From: Streptomyces dysideae
GTDB lineage: Bacteria; Actinomycetota; Actinomycetes; Streptomycetales; Streptomycetaceae
Direction of reading: 5' to 3'
Assembly (NCBI RefSeq): GCF_001514305.1
Contig: NZ_KQ949110.1
Span: 1-64,000, forward strand
Length of the DNA: 64,000 nt
The position numbers were made by a program, and so were the translations under genes. Position 1 is the stretch's first letter. Each line of letters starts with the position of its first letter. The notes beneath the pieces were generated by a model that worked only from the letters and a program-made list of their open reading frames with translations, had not been told where the DNA came from and did no database searches. Shown here piece by piece: positions 16,315 to 24,298 of the stretch.

Positions 16315-18297
16315 TCACCATAGGGAAGCGCCGGGCTTGGCCTGCCGGATGCTGTCGGCGGGCAGGGCTGCGCGGGCCAGGTCGAAGTCCGCGGTGGTGA
16401 TGACCACCTGCAGGTCGCCCTCGGCTGCGACGGTGGCCAGTTCCTTGAAGAGCTTATGGGCGTCGGCGGACTGCATCTCCTCGGACTTGGGGCTGTCGAT
16501 CAGCAGCAGGCCGGGGTGGGTGGATACGCCGTTTGCACTACCGACCCTGAGCAGGGCGATGGCCACGGCGATGCGCAGCCGCAGGCGTGCGCCGGCGGTC
16601 TGGTCCTTGAACCATTCCTGCTTGCTGCCGAGGGGAAAGATCTTCAGGCGGGCACCGCGGTCGATCGACACCGACTTAAGGGAGGGAACCCCGAACAGGG
16701 TCGCCAGCTCGGCGGTCTCGTCGTTGACCTTTTCGAACAGTGCCTCGGCGGCCGTCTTGCTGTCCTTTTCCAGCAGGTCGGCGGCGGCCGCCAGGACCTT
16801 GATGGCCTTGGCCTCGCTTTCGTCCAGGGCCGGTTCCTCGGGCTCGCGGAACACGCTGAGGGCGCCTTCCAGCCGCAGCACATTCTCCTGTGCGGCCAGG
16901 CGAGCGGGCAGGTCGGCGGCGGACTGGGCACGCCGCAGCTGCTCCTGCGCGCCTTCCAGCCGGCGTGTCAGGCGATCGACGGTGCTCTCGGTCTGTTCAA
17001 GGGCCTGTTTGGCTGCCGCTTCGGCGGCGGTGCTCGTCTCCAGCCGCTGCTGTGCCTCGGCGGTGATTTCCTGCGGGTCTTCGTCGTCTCCGGTCACCTC
17101 GCGCGCGCATACCGCACAGGTATGGGCGTGCCGTTCCTGCTGGCGGCGCACGTCGTCGATCTGCTGGTCGCAGCGGGGGCAGCTGGTCGGGTTCAGGCCG
17201 TGGAAGAGCAGGCGGGCGGTGGCGCTTTCGGTGACGTCGTTGAGGAGCTTGGTGGCCTGCTGGCGTTCGGTGCGCGCCTGGCGGAAGACGCGCAAGGCCT
17301 CGTCCCACGTGTCCTGCGCGTCGGCCAGGGCCCGGGCGAGCTGGACCGCGTCGTGGGCCAGGTCGATCAAGGAAACGTCCGCGCCGTCCCCGGGCAGCAG
17401 GCGCTGCAGTGCCTCGCGGGCCTGGGCGAGCTCGGTTTCCAGGCGCTCGCGTTCGGATGCGCGTTCCGCAGCCTCGGCGGCGGCCGCCGCGCGGCGTGCC
17501 TTGTCCTCGGCGAGGCGCACGTCGTGCACGGTCTTGACGCGGGTGAGGGCGGCGGCCGCGGGCAGGTCCAGGAAGACCTGCAGCAGACGGCCCGGAAGTC
17601 CGTTGGAGGTGACCTCGCCCAGCAGTGCCTTGTCGCCGCCGGCCGGCAGGTAGACCGCCCCGAAGTAGGCGGGCCACCCGTGGGTCTGGGTGCTGGTCTC
17701 CTTGAAGCTGTTGACCAAGGGCTGCAGATCCATCCGCCCCAGCATCAGGCCGGCGATCTGCTCCGCGTAGCTGTCGGTGCTGGAGGCTCGCAGCAGGACG
17801 GTGATGCCCCGGTCCGGGGTGGGGCCGCGCACGCCGGCCAGTGCGGCCGGGTCGGGGCCGGTCAGGACGACGGCCGCAGTGATCTCCCCGTCGGTGAGGT
17901 CGAGGCGGAACGCCATGGGCTCTCCCGCGACGGTCGCGTCCAGGTCGATGTGGTGCAGCCAGCTGCGGACACGGCTTTGCATCTCGCTGCGCGGCGTGCC
18001 GCGCAGGCACCACGTCAGCAGTTCCAGCACTGAGGTCTTGCCCCGGAAGTTCGAGGCGACCAGCGCTGTCAGACCTGCGGAGAAGGACAGCGTTTTGTCG
18101 AACGGGCCCGGCTCGACGTCGCCGGTGCGCTCGCCGGCCACCCGCAGCCGGTGCACCCTGAGCGACCGCGGACGTGCCGGGGAGATGACCAGCGGCAGCC
18201 CGTAAGCGGCGAACACGTCACGTACGTTGTCGACCTTCACACCTGCCTTGTCCGCAATACGCGTCTCCAGCAGAGTCTCTTCCTGCACCGTGCTCAT
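16315..18297 (-). CDS. SMC/Rad50-like ABC ATPase with zinc hook
   Basis: Middle gene of the operon, 660 residues from ATG 18297 with GGGGGAGC as ribosome site. The P-loop is ASNFRGKTS (Lys87) near residues 81-89. Two coiled-coil arms (about 250-370 and 420-520) flank a hook NPTSCPRCDQQ with CAVC (CxxC...CxxC) near 376-405. The C-terminal ATPase half has ARLRLRIAVAIALLRVG and LLLIDSPKSEEM (Walker B). Compared with classical SMC the arms are short, as in Lamassu LmuB and ABC-3C ATPases, which sense foreign DNA ends or structures and release a nuclease. Its start lies inside the upstream gene (overlap 18218-18297), implying translational coupling. Confidence 0.85.
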   Translation of the reverse strand: MSTVQEETLLETRIADKAGVKVDNVRDVFAAYGLPLVISPARPRSLRVHRLRVAGERTGDVEPGPFDKTLSFSAGLTALVASNFRGKTSVLELLTWCLRGTPRSEMQSRVRSWLHHIDLDATVAGEPMAFRLDLTDGEITAAVVLTGPDPAALAGVRGPTPDRGITVLLRASSTDSYAEQIAGLMLGRMDLQPLVNSFKETSTQTHGWPAYFGAVYLPAGGDKALLGEVTSNGLPGRLLQVFLDLPAAAALTRVKTVHDVRLAEDKARRAAAAAEAAERASERERLETELAQAREALQRLLPGDGADVSLIDLAHDAVQLARALADAQDTWDEALRVFRQARTERQQATKLLNDVTESATARLLFHGLNPTSCPRCDQQIDDVRRQQERHAHTCAVCAREVTGDDEDPQEITAEAQQRLETSTAAEAAAKQALEQTESTVDRLTRRLEGAQEQLRRAQSAADLPARLAAQENVLRLEGALSVFREPEEPALDESEAKAIKVLAAAADLLEKDSKTAAEALFEKVNDETAELATLFGVPSLKSVSIDRGARLKIFPLGSKQEWFKDQTAGARLRLRIAVAIALLRVGSANGVSTHPGLLLIDSPKSEEMQSADAHKLFKELATVAAEGDLQVVITTADFDLARAALPADSIRQAKPGASLW

Positions 18298-18997
18298 GCT
18301 CCCCCGCTCCCTGTGCCTGCAGCTGCTGCCGGAATGCCGCCAGCCGGCGGCGCGCCTGCTCACTGATCGACCCGATCCGGCTGCCCCGCGGCGTGTCGGC
18401 GTACTCGCGCGTCAGGTACTGCTGCTTCTTCAACTCGTTGCCGCTCTTCTCCCCCGCGAGCCGCAGGACGTCCTCGACGCGCTGCACGTAGTAGCCGAAA
18501 TCCGGTTCCTGGCAGATGATCTCCCGGGCGACGTGACGGCCGTGCTCCAACAGGAAGTAGTCGTGCTGGCGCACGCGGTTGACCGTTCCCCGCCGCTTGC
18601 GCACCAGCAGCCCGGCGCTGCGCAGCACCGCCAGGGCGTCGTCCAGCCACTCGTAGGCGCCGAAGTGGTGGCGCAGCATCGGATAGCGCCGCACCTCCGG
18701 CTCCTCGGAGTCCAGGATGCGGCCGGCGAGGTCCAGCAGTGCTTCCTCGGGCTCGGCCTCGTAGGCAGTCAGTAGCTCGTTGGCCAGGTAGTCCGGATTG
18801 CGCAGCCAGAAGTCCAGCTTCTGCAGCTTGACCTGCGTCCTCATTACGCCCACTGCCTGCTCCAGGCCGGGCACGGTCTTCTCCGCCTCGGTGAGCGGCT
18901 CGCACGCCCCGTCGATCAACAGCAGCAGGCGCACCGCGTCCTGCTCCCGGCTGGTCACCGCAACCCCCGGCCCCTGCTCCGCCCCCTCGTGATCCAT
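18218..18997 (-). CDS. ABC-3C middle component-like protein with winged-helix region
   Basis: First gene of the operon, 259 residues from ATG 18997 (a longer 299-codon frame exists, but its extra N-terminus looks non-coding). It is helical, with a winged-helix-like segment near 140-190 (LDDALAVLRSAGLLVRKRRG, then VRQHDYFLLEHGRHVARE). The C-terminus is Gln/Arg-rich and its last 80 nt overlap the ATPase start. Position and size match the small middle component of ABC three-component or Lamassu-like systems, which bridges ATPase and effector. The family match is inferred from context more than sequence. Confidence 0.65.
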   Translation of the reverse strand: MDHEGAEQGPGVAVTSREQDAVRLLLLIDGACEPLTEAEKTVPGLEQAVGVMRTQVKLQKLDFWLRNPDYLANELLTAYEAEPEEALLDLAGRILDSEEPEVRRYPMLRHHFGAYEWLDDALAVLRSAGLLVRKRRGTVNRVRQHDYFLLEHGRHVAREIICQEPDFGYYVQRVEDVLRLAGEKSGNELKKQQYLTREYADTPRGSRIGSISEQARRRLAAFRQQLQAQGAGEHEHGAGRDSAGDAYCGQGRCEGRQRT

Positions 18998-19430
18998 CAC
19001 GCCAGAGTAACCATCCGCATACGAACCTGACCATGGAGTGACGAAATGAGCAGGGGAGCACGGCCGCCGAGGTTGAACGGCGGGCGCGGCGTGGTCCTCC
19101 AGGCGCACGCAGCACACGGACCCAGCTCCGCCCCCCCCTGTGCGGGCAGGCGTCTACGCCAGGATGGCGGGGACGGCGGCCTCGGTCGTCCAGTCGCCTT
19201 CGAAGAGCGCGGCAACCAGGCAGGCATGGCCGTCGGGGAGCTGGCATGTGCGGTGCTTGGTGCAGGCTTTGGCGAGCCAGGCTCCGATCTTGACGGTGTC
19301 GCCGTCGATGCGGATGGACGGGAGCCGGCTCCACGGCGCGCGGGACCGACACAGAGAGGCGAGTCTTCGGCGGAGTCCGGCCGGCGGCTACGGGCGAGGC
19401 GCGGCGGCGCAACCCGGTAGGGGTGCCTTG
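18998..19430. other. Intergenic: ABC-3C promoter side plus duplicated helicase scrap
   Basis: No intact gene. The left part (18998-19060) must hold the promoter of the leftward ABC-3C-like operon; no consensus -35/-10 was convincing. Positions about 19100-19316 are a degenerate copy of the end of the helicase gene (separate entry). From 19320 to 19430 nothing was recognised. Confidence 0.5.
19154..19316 (-). pseudogene. Duplicated 3' scrap of the TtrA-like helicase gene
   Basis: Reading leftward, this segment encodes WTTEAAVPAILA then TAG 19154-19156, preceded by HACLVAALFEGD and VKIGAWLAKA, nearly the same as the end of the helicase at 20695-23127 (WTTEAAVPAVLA). Similarity covers the last 50-55 codons. 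It appears to continue about 50 nt past the stop, where both copies have a related GGGnCCGTnTGCTGCG stretch. It lacks a start and is a remnant. Its presence brackets the two unknown genes at 19431-20609 between two copies of the helicase end. Confidence 0.75.
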
Positions 19431-20249
19431 TCAGGCCTCAGCTGCGGACAGCGTCTGCTGGACCAGCAGAGCAAGATGCTGGGGATGAGGGCACGCCTGT
19501 GTCATGGACAGTTCCTTCCCGGCGAGGGGGCGTCCGCTGAGGGTGGCGTCGGCCAAGGGCATGAAGTACCAGGTGCCATCCGAACGGTGGAAGTCCCACA
19601 CGATGCTGTCGCGGTCGGTCAGCTCGATGCGGCAGCCACAGCCGTCTTCGTAGTCCCGGGCTGGAGAGACCGCCTCGGCGGGCGGTCGGCAGCCGGGGAT
19701 GAGTTTGGCGCTTTCACCCAGCAGGCCTGCCAGCTGGACGAACGTCTCGTGGGTGCTGACGGGCAACGGTCCGGTGTAGGGAGTCGTGGCCAGGATGTCC
19801 ACCGCCTCGTCACAGTCGTGCGCGTCGATGGCGCCGAAAGCCTCCTGTCCTGCCGCGCCAAGGACGGTCTGGGCCGTGCACAGGCGCTCGGCTTCCCCTG
19901 CTCCGTCGTAGTCGGAGGCGGTGATCTCTCCGCGCCCGGCCATGACGTCCAGGCAATCGCTCAGCTTCTCCAGCGCCGCGCCCGCCGCAGCGATCTGGGC
20001 GAATAGGGCGGAGGCCGTCACGGCGGCCTGCTGCGGCGTGTACAGGGCCCATTCGTCCTCCAGGGCGGCAGCGAGCCCTTCGGCCGCTTCCGCTCCCACG
20101 ATCGCCAGAGCGAGGATCTGCCCCGGATCGTCGGGCCCAGGCTCGGTGATCAGGCGTAGTCCGTCGCACACGTCGTCGATCAGGCCTCGGTCGTCCGGCT
20201 CCTGGTAGCGCCGCCACAACGGTTCCTGTTGCGGTGTCGGCTGTGTCAC
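19431..20249 (-). CDS. Unknown protein
   Basis: 272 residues from GTG 20249 (a longer 309-codon frame from 20360 starts with a low-complexity leader and lacks a ribosome site). The N-terminal two thirds are helical and acidic (ILALAIVGAEAAEGLAAALE, ALFAQIAAAGAALEKLSDCL). The last 90 residues contain a beta-rich module (GCGCRIELTDRDSIVWDFHR, DGTWYFMPLADATL). No signal peptide, membrane segment or recognised catalytic motif. It lies between the helicase scrap and the intact helicase, so it may have arrived with the duplication event. Function unknown. Confidence 0.65.
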   Translation of the reverse strand: MTQPTPQQEPLWRRYQEPDDRGLIDDVCDGLRLITEPGPDDPGQILALAIVGAEAAEGLAAALEDEWALYTPQQAAVTASALFAQIAAAGAALEKLSDCLDVMAGRGEITASDYDGAGEAERLCTAQTVLGAAGQEAFGAIDAHDCDEAVDILATTPYTGPLPVSTHETFVQLAGLLGESAKLIPGCRPPAEAVSPARDYEDGCGCRIELTDRDSIVWDFHRSDGTWYFMPLADATLSGRPLAGKELSMTQACPHPQHLALLVQQTLSAAEA

Positions 20250-20423
20250 GTCGCCACCCGCCCTTCTGTCTTCGGCCAAGCTGTCACCCTCTTCAACGAG
20301 TCGGGGCGGGCTGGGTGACCACCCGGACCTGCTGCCTGGCCTCACAGCTTGGGACAGCATGGCGGGAGAGGGGAACAGTCAGGTGCCCGTCCGCAGCTCC
20401 CCCCAGGGGCAACGGCCGCATGC

Positions 20424-20609
20424 CTACAGGGCGCTGGGAGGCTGCTTCGGTTCGAAGGTGCTTCGTGGGGTGCTCGGCTGGGGGGCGGACGCCTGGCGCA
20501 GGACCTGAGCCAGGTCGCGGTGTATCCGGTCGGCTTCCCCGCGGACCTGGACGAGGACGTCGCCGCGTTCGGCGACGAGGCGGTCGTAGACGGGGGTCTG
20601 CTGGAACAC
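20424..20609 (-). CDS. Possible small protein, unknown
   Basis: 61 residues from GTG 20609, with GAAGGGAAA about 10 nt upstream. The core PVYDRLVAERGDVLVQVRGE then ADRIHRDLAQVLR is a charged amphipathic helix typical of real small Streptomyces proteins. The last 20 residues are Pro/Ser-rich. It starts 86 nt after the helicase stop and reads the same way, so it could be the operon tail. No family recognised. Confidence 0.4.
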   Translation of the reverse strand: MFQQTPVYDRLVAERGDVLVQVRGEADRIHRDLAQVLRQASAPQPSTPRSTFEPKQPPSAL

Positions 20610-20694
20610 GGTGGGGCGGTTTCCCTTCAGCGGGCGGTACGCCGGACCGGCGCAGCATACGGGCCCCAGACACGCCCCGCTGGCAGCGGGGTGT

Positions 20695-23127
20695 TCAGGC
20701 CAGGACGGCGGGGACGGCGGCCTCGGTTGTCCAGTCGCCGTCGAAGAGGGCGGCAACCAGGCAGGCGTGAGTCTCGGGGAGCTGGCCGGTGCGGTGCTTG
20801 GTGCGGGCTTTGGCGAGCCAGGCGCCGATCTTGACGGTGTCACCGTCGACGCGGATGGTCTCGCGGGCGGTGGGGGCGCGGCCTTCGCGGTGGAGGAAGA
20901 GTTCCAGGAGCTGGACGGTCTGTTCGAAGGTGCGGCGGGTGCGGCGGGCCGGGGCGAGGGGGTTGGTGTCGGGGGTGAGGCCGAGAGCGGTCATCAGGTG
21001 CTGCTGGCGGGGGTGGAGGGCGGCCCAGGTGGTCAGTTGGCGGTGGAGCCAGGAGCCGATCTTCACCCCGGCCAGGAGAGTGTCGCGGGTGAGGGCGGCC
21101 GGGTCGGCGCCGGAGGCGAGGTGGGTGCGCAGCAGGTGGTATTTGCGGTGCCAGTCCGCGCCGTGGGGAAGGCGCCAGTCGGAGGCAAGTGCGGTGAGGG
21201 CGTCGGCGCGGGCGACATCGAGGGTGTTCTTGGCGGCGAGGTGGCGTTGTTCGGCGAGCCAGGAGCCGACGGGGGTGGTGGCGGGGGCGGCGAGGTGGCC
21301 GTGGGTGCGCAGGTAGTCGGCGGCGGCGGCGAGGCGGGCGCGCCATGCGGCGTCGTGCTTGTCCCAGATCATTCCGAGGGCGTCGAGTTCGGCGATCCAG
21401 TCGGCTTCGAGGCGGCCGGCGGTGAGGGCGTCGCGCATGGTGGTGATGAAGGTGCCCAGCCGGTAGCCGGTGGGGGCGGTGTAGTCGGTGGGCACGTCGA
21501 GGTGGCCGTACTGGTCGCGGTAGGACTGGGCGGCGGCGAGCCCTAGGCGGCGGGAGCGGGAGACAGCCGGGTCGCGGGGATCGAAGGCGGCCAGGTCCAT
21601 GGCGCGCGCGATGCGTTCGGGGTGGACGGTGAAGTCGAAGTGCCAACGGCGGGCGATGACATCGCTGGTCTCACGTGGCAGGCGGTTGGCCTTGTCCGGG
21701 AGTCGCTCGAGGATGCGGTGGTCGTGGCTGGCCAGTGCGCAGGCGATCGCCCAGACGGGTTCGTAAGGAGTGCCGAGGATGTTCTCGCCGTCGGCGCCGG
21801 GCGGGACGTAGACGGGGACGATCAGGCTGGCGGTCTTTCCGGAGACGTCCAGGCGCAGGGCGCGGCCCAGGGCCTGGACGCAGCGGATGACGCTGCGGGT
21901 GGGGTCGGCGAAGGCGATGGCATCCACGCTGGGGATGTCGACGCCTTCGGCGATCAGGCGGGAGTTGGCGAGGATCGCGCAGTCGGCGGCAGCGAAGGCC
22001 GCGAAGGTGTCGGCGCGCTGGGCGGGGGTGTGCTCGCCGTGGGCGAAGAACAGCTCGGGGGTGATGTCCGGGACGAGGTCGGGGTCGGTGCGGGCCAGCA
22101 GGCGCAGGGTGTGGGGCAGTTCGCGGGCGAAGCGTCGGGCGTCGGAGACCAGGTTGAAGTAGACCAGGACTTTCTTCAGGCCGTGTTCGGTCATGGCGCG
22201 CAGGACGGACAGGTGCAGGGCGGTGGTGCGCAGCGCACTGTCCGGCCCGTCGCCCTCGCCGTCGCCGTTGCCGCCGGGGGTGGGGAGGTTCAGGCGGCGG
22301 CGCAGGTCGGCGTCGGTGAGGGTGGGCACCACGATGCGGTAGTCCGCCGCCCGGCCGTCGGCGACGGCCTGGGCGAGGGGGTATTCGAAGACCTTCTTTC
22401 CGTACACCTGCTCGTTGTCCATGGAGTTGGCGAACGCGTCCACGTCCGTGTCCGCTGCTGTGGTGCGGCGGCGGGGGCGGGTGACGTCGGCGGACTCGGC
22501 GAGCTCCGGCGCGGCGAAGATGCGGGGGGTGGCGGTCATGTAGAGGCGGCTGTCGGCGCGGATGCGCTGGGCGTCGTTGACGATGGCCCACTTCTTGTCG
22601 GCCCGGCCGGCGATCCGGTGTGCCTCGTCCATGACCGCGAGGTCGAACGGCGGGACCGCGTATCCCGTGCGCTGGGTCTGTTCGATCTTGTCCAGGGAGT
22701 CGTAGGTGCAGATCACCGTCAACGCGGGGATCTGGTCCTCGCCCTGGCCCACCACCGACATCAGAGCGCCCAGCGCGTGCGGGTCAGTGGTCGACATGAC
22801 GCGGGCGGCGACCAGGTCGTCGCGGCCGCTGGTGTCCAGGGAGGAAACGATCACCATGTGCTCCAGGTGTCCGTCGCGGCGCCATGCCAGCGCGGTCTGC
22901 GCGGCCAGGTCCAGGGTGGGGACCACGAACAGCACCAGCCGCGCACCGAGTCCGTCCGCGGTCCGGATGGACACCAGTGTCTTGCCGGTGCCCGTCGCCG
23001 ACACGAACAGCCCGCGGCTGCCCGCGCGCCGCAGATGCCGTACCAGCCGCTCGACTGCCTCGGCCTGGTCGGGGAAGAGCCGCACGCGCTCGGGGCGGCC
23101 GGGGCGCGGCAGTTCCGCCACAGTCAT
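20695..23127 (-). CDS. ttrA: TtrA-like superfamily 2 helicase with helicase-associated repeats
   Basis: 810 residues from ATG 23127, ribosome site GGAGAAGAG. Helicase motifs are in order: ATGTGKT at 44-50, VVPTLDLAAQT, DEAH at 167-170, YMTATPR near 195, then ANSRLIAEGVDIPSVDAI and QALGRALRL in the second lobe. From about residue 530 onward come several roughly 65-residue helicase-associated (HA) repeats, each with W/Y and GxWL signatures (YGHLDVPTDYTAPTGYRLG, HGHLAAPATTPVGSWLAEQ, VKIGSWLHRQ, VKIGAWLAKA). This is the architecture of TtrA, the helicase gene found next to telomeres of Streptomyces linear replicons and linked to conjugal transfer of their ends. The symbol is given on architecture and setting; orthology is untested. 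Confidence 0.75.
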   Translation of the reverse strand: MTVAELPRPGRPERVRLFPDQAEAVERLVRHLRRAGSRGLFVSATGTGKTLVSIRTADGLGARLVLFVVPTLDLAAQTALAWRRDGHLEHMVIVSSLDTSGRDDLVAARVMSTTDPHALGALMSVVGQGEDQIPALTVICTYDSLDKIEQTQRTGYAVPPFDLAVMDEAHRIAGRADKKWAIVNDAQRIRADSRLYMTATPRIFAAPELAESADVTRPRRRTTAADTDVDAFANSMDNEQVYGKKVFEYPLAQAVADGRAADYRIVVPTLTDADLRRRLNLPTPGGNGDGEGDGPDSALRTTALHLSVLRAMTEHGLKKVLVYFNLVSDARRFARELPHTLRLLARTDPDLVPDITPELFFAHGEHTPAQRADTFAAFAAADCAILANSRLIAEGVDIPSVDAIAFADPTRSVIRCVQALGRALRLDVSGKTASLIVPVYVPPGADGENILGTPYEPVWAIACALASHDHRILERLPDKANRLPRETSDVIARRWHFDFTVHPERIARAMDLAAFDPRDPAVSRSRRLGLAAAQSYRDQYGHLDVPTDYTAPTGYRLGTFITTMRDALTAGRLEADWIAELDALGMIWDKHDAAWRARLAAAADYLRTHGHLAAPATTPVGSWLAEQRHLAAKNTLDVARADALTALASDWRLPHGADWHRKYHLLRTHLASGADPAALTRDTLLAGVKIGSWLHRQLTTWAALHPRQQHLMTALGLTPDTNPLAPARRTRRTFEQTVQLLELFLHREGRAPTARETIRVDGDTVKIGAWLAKARTKHRTGQLPETHACLVAALFDGDWTTEAAVPAVLA

Positions 23128-23144
23128 GACAGCTCTTCTCCGAG

Positions 23145-24082
23145 TCAGTGACTCCAGTAGTCGCGGCGGGGCAGTTCGACCCACACATCGGGCGGTCCAA
23201 CTACGGCGCGCCTGTCGGTCAGGCGCAGTCCTGCGAAGGCGCAGGCGTAGGCGACGGCGCTGTGCTGGTAGAGGTAGGAGGCCAGCACCTCCGCAGAGGT
23301 GTCGTCTTCGTCCGGTGCTCCGCCGGGGTGCAGGTCCGAGCCTTCGATGATTCTGTTCCGGGCAATGCTGCCCTGGTTGCCGCTCTTGGGATTGGCGTAC
23401 AGGCCGTAGCAGAGGGTGCCGGCGGACAACCGGGTCAGCACACCCGGCATCTGCGGCGCGTATCCCCAGGGCTGGGTGACGACGCAGCCGCCCGGCACGG
23501 ACGTCAAGCCGACGATGTGCTGGCTCTCGTCCATGTCATAGGCGTAGGGATCCTCCAACATCTCCTGCAGCTCATCGAGGAGTTCGCCGTCCACCACCGG
23601 CGTCGCCTGGAGACGGCGCACCGCCTCGGTCGCGTCGATGCCGGCCACGCAGGCCAGCCCCGTGCCGTCGTAGTAGAACTCGCCCAGTGCCGTGGTGAGG
23701 CGATGGGCCTCCTGCGCTGCCGCACGCTCGGTGTCGGTCAGGGCCACCCCTTCCGGTACCGGGAACAGGCCCGGCGTCGGCCCGGCCAGGCTCAGCCGCC
23801 CTGGTGACCAGCCGCCGATCGACAGCCGCCAAGGATCGGCCCCGGCAGCGGCGAGCGCTCGTGCGTTCTCCGGCTTCCTGGACACGACGGCCTCCCAGAG
23901 CGCCGTCACCCCGTCCTCCAGCGCGTCCACATCCGCAACTCGACCAGCCAACTCCGCAACGACCTCCGAGACCCGAACACCGCCGCACGATGCAGCGGCC
24001 GACTCCCGCCCCATCTCTCCGGATCGGCGCCTCCACCAAGACGACGGCGAATCTCCTCGGCATCCGTCCAGTCCCAGCCCAT
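23145..24082 (-). pseudogene. Ankyrin-repeat protein with a single-base frameshift
   Basis: From ATG 24082 the frame reads MGWDWTDAEEIRRRLGGGAD then RPLHRAAVFGS, the start of an ankyrin-repeat protein. Near 23967 coherent coding jumps to another frame: EVVAELAGRVADVDALEDG, TALWEAVVS and ALAAAGADPW, then a C-terminal domain (ALTDTERAAAQEAHRLTTAL, YYDGTGLACVAGID) to the stop at 23145. One extra C would restore TCT CCG GAG GTC, giving S-P-E-V as expected in an ankyrin helix. Repaired, it is about 312 residues with two ankyrin repeats. It is either a decayed gene or a one-base sequencing error. It ends 17 nt upstream of the helicase start on the same strand. Confidence 0.7.
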
Positions 24083-24298
24083 GCCGGCCCACCCGTCGCC
24101 CGCTGTTGCCACCGATCCCCCTCCGACACATCGCATGCTTTCGCGCTACTTCGTCGACCCCCGATGACATCCCTCAAGGCCGCCGGCAGGCGACCTTATC
24201 ACCCCGGGACACGCCCCGCACGCTAGATGTGCGTGATTCGTACGCTACTGGTACGCGATAGGAACGTTTCAGGGTAGGGTGAGAGACGGAGGTGCCCC
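24083..24298 (+). promoter_or_regulatory. Region upstream of tap with GTACGC direct repeats
   Basis: The 216 nt between the ankyrin gene start and tap hold the tap-tpg promoter. Two GTACGC copies (24240-24245 and 24251-24256) lie 11 bp apart, about one helical turn, followed by TAGGGT at 24275-24280 as a possible -10 and GGAGGTG as ribosome site. Tap carries an N-terminal HTH, so autoregulation through these repeats is conceivable but unproven. Confidence 0.35.

Noticed and set aside
16456..18033. 525-codon plus-strand frame across the SMC-like ATPase
   Set aside because: Glycine/alanine-rich shadow; the minus strand has P-loop, zinc hook and Walker B.
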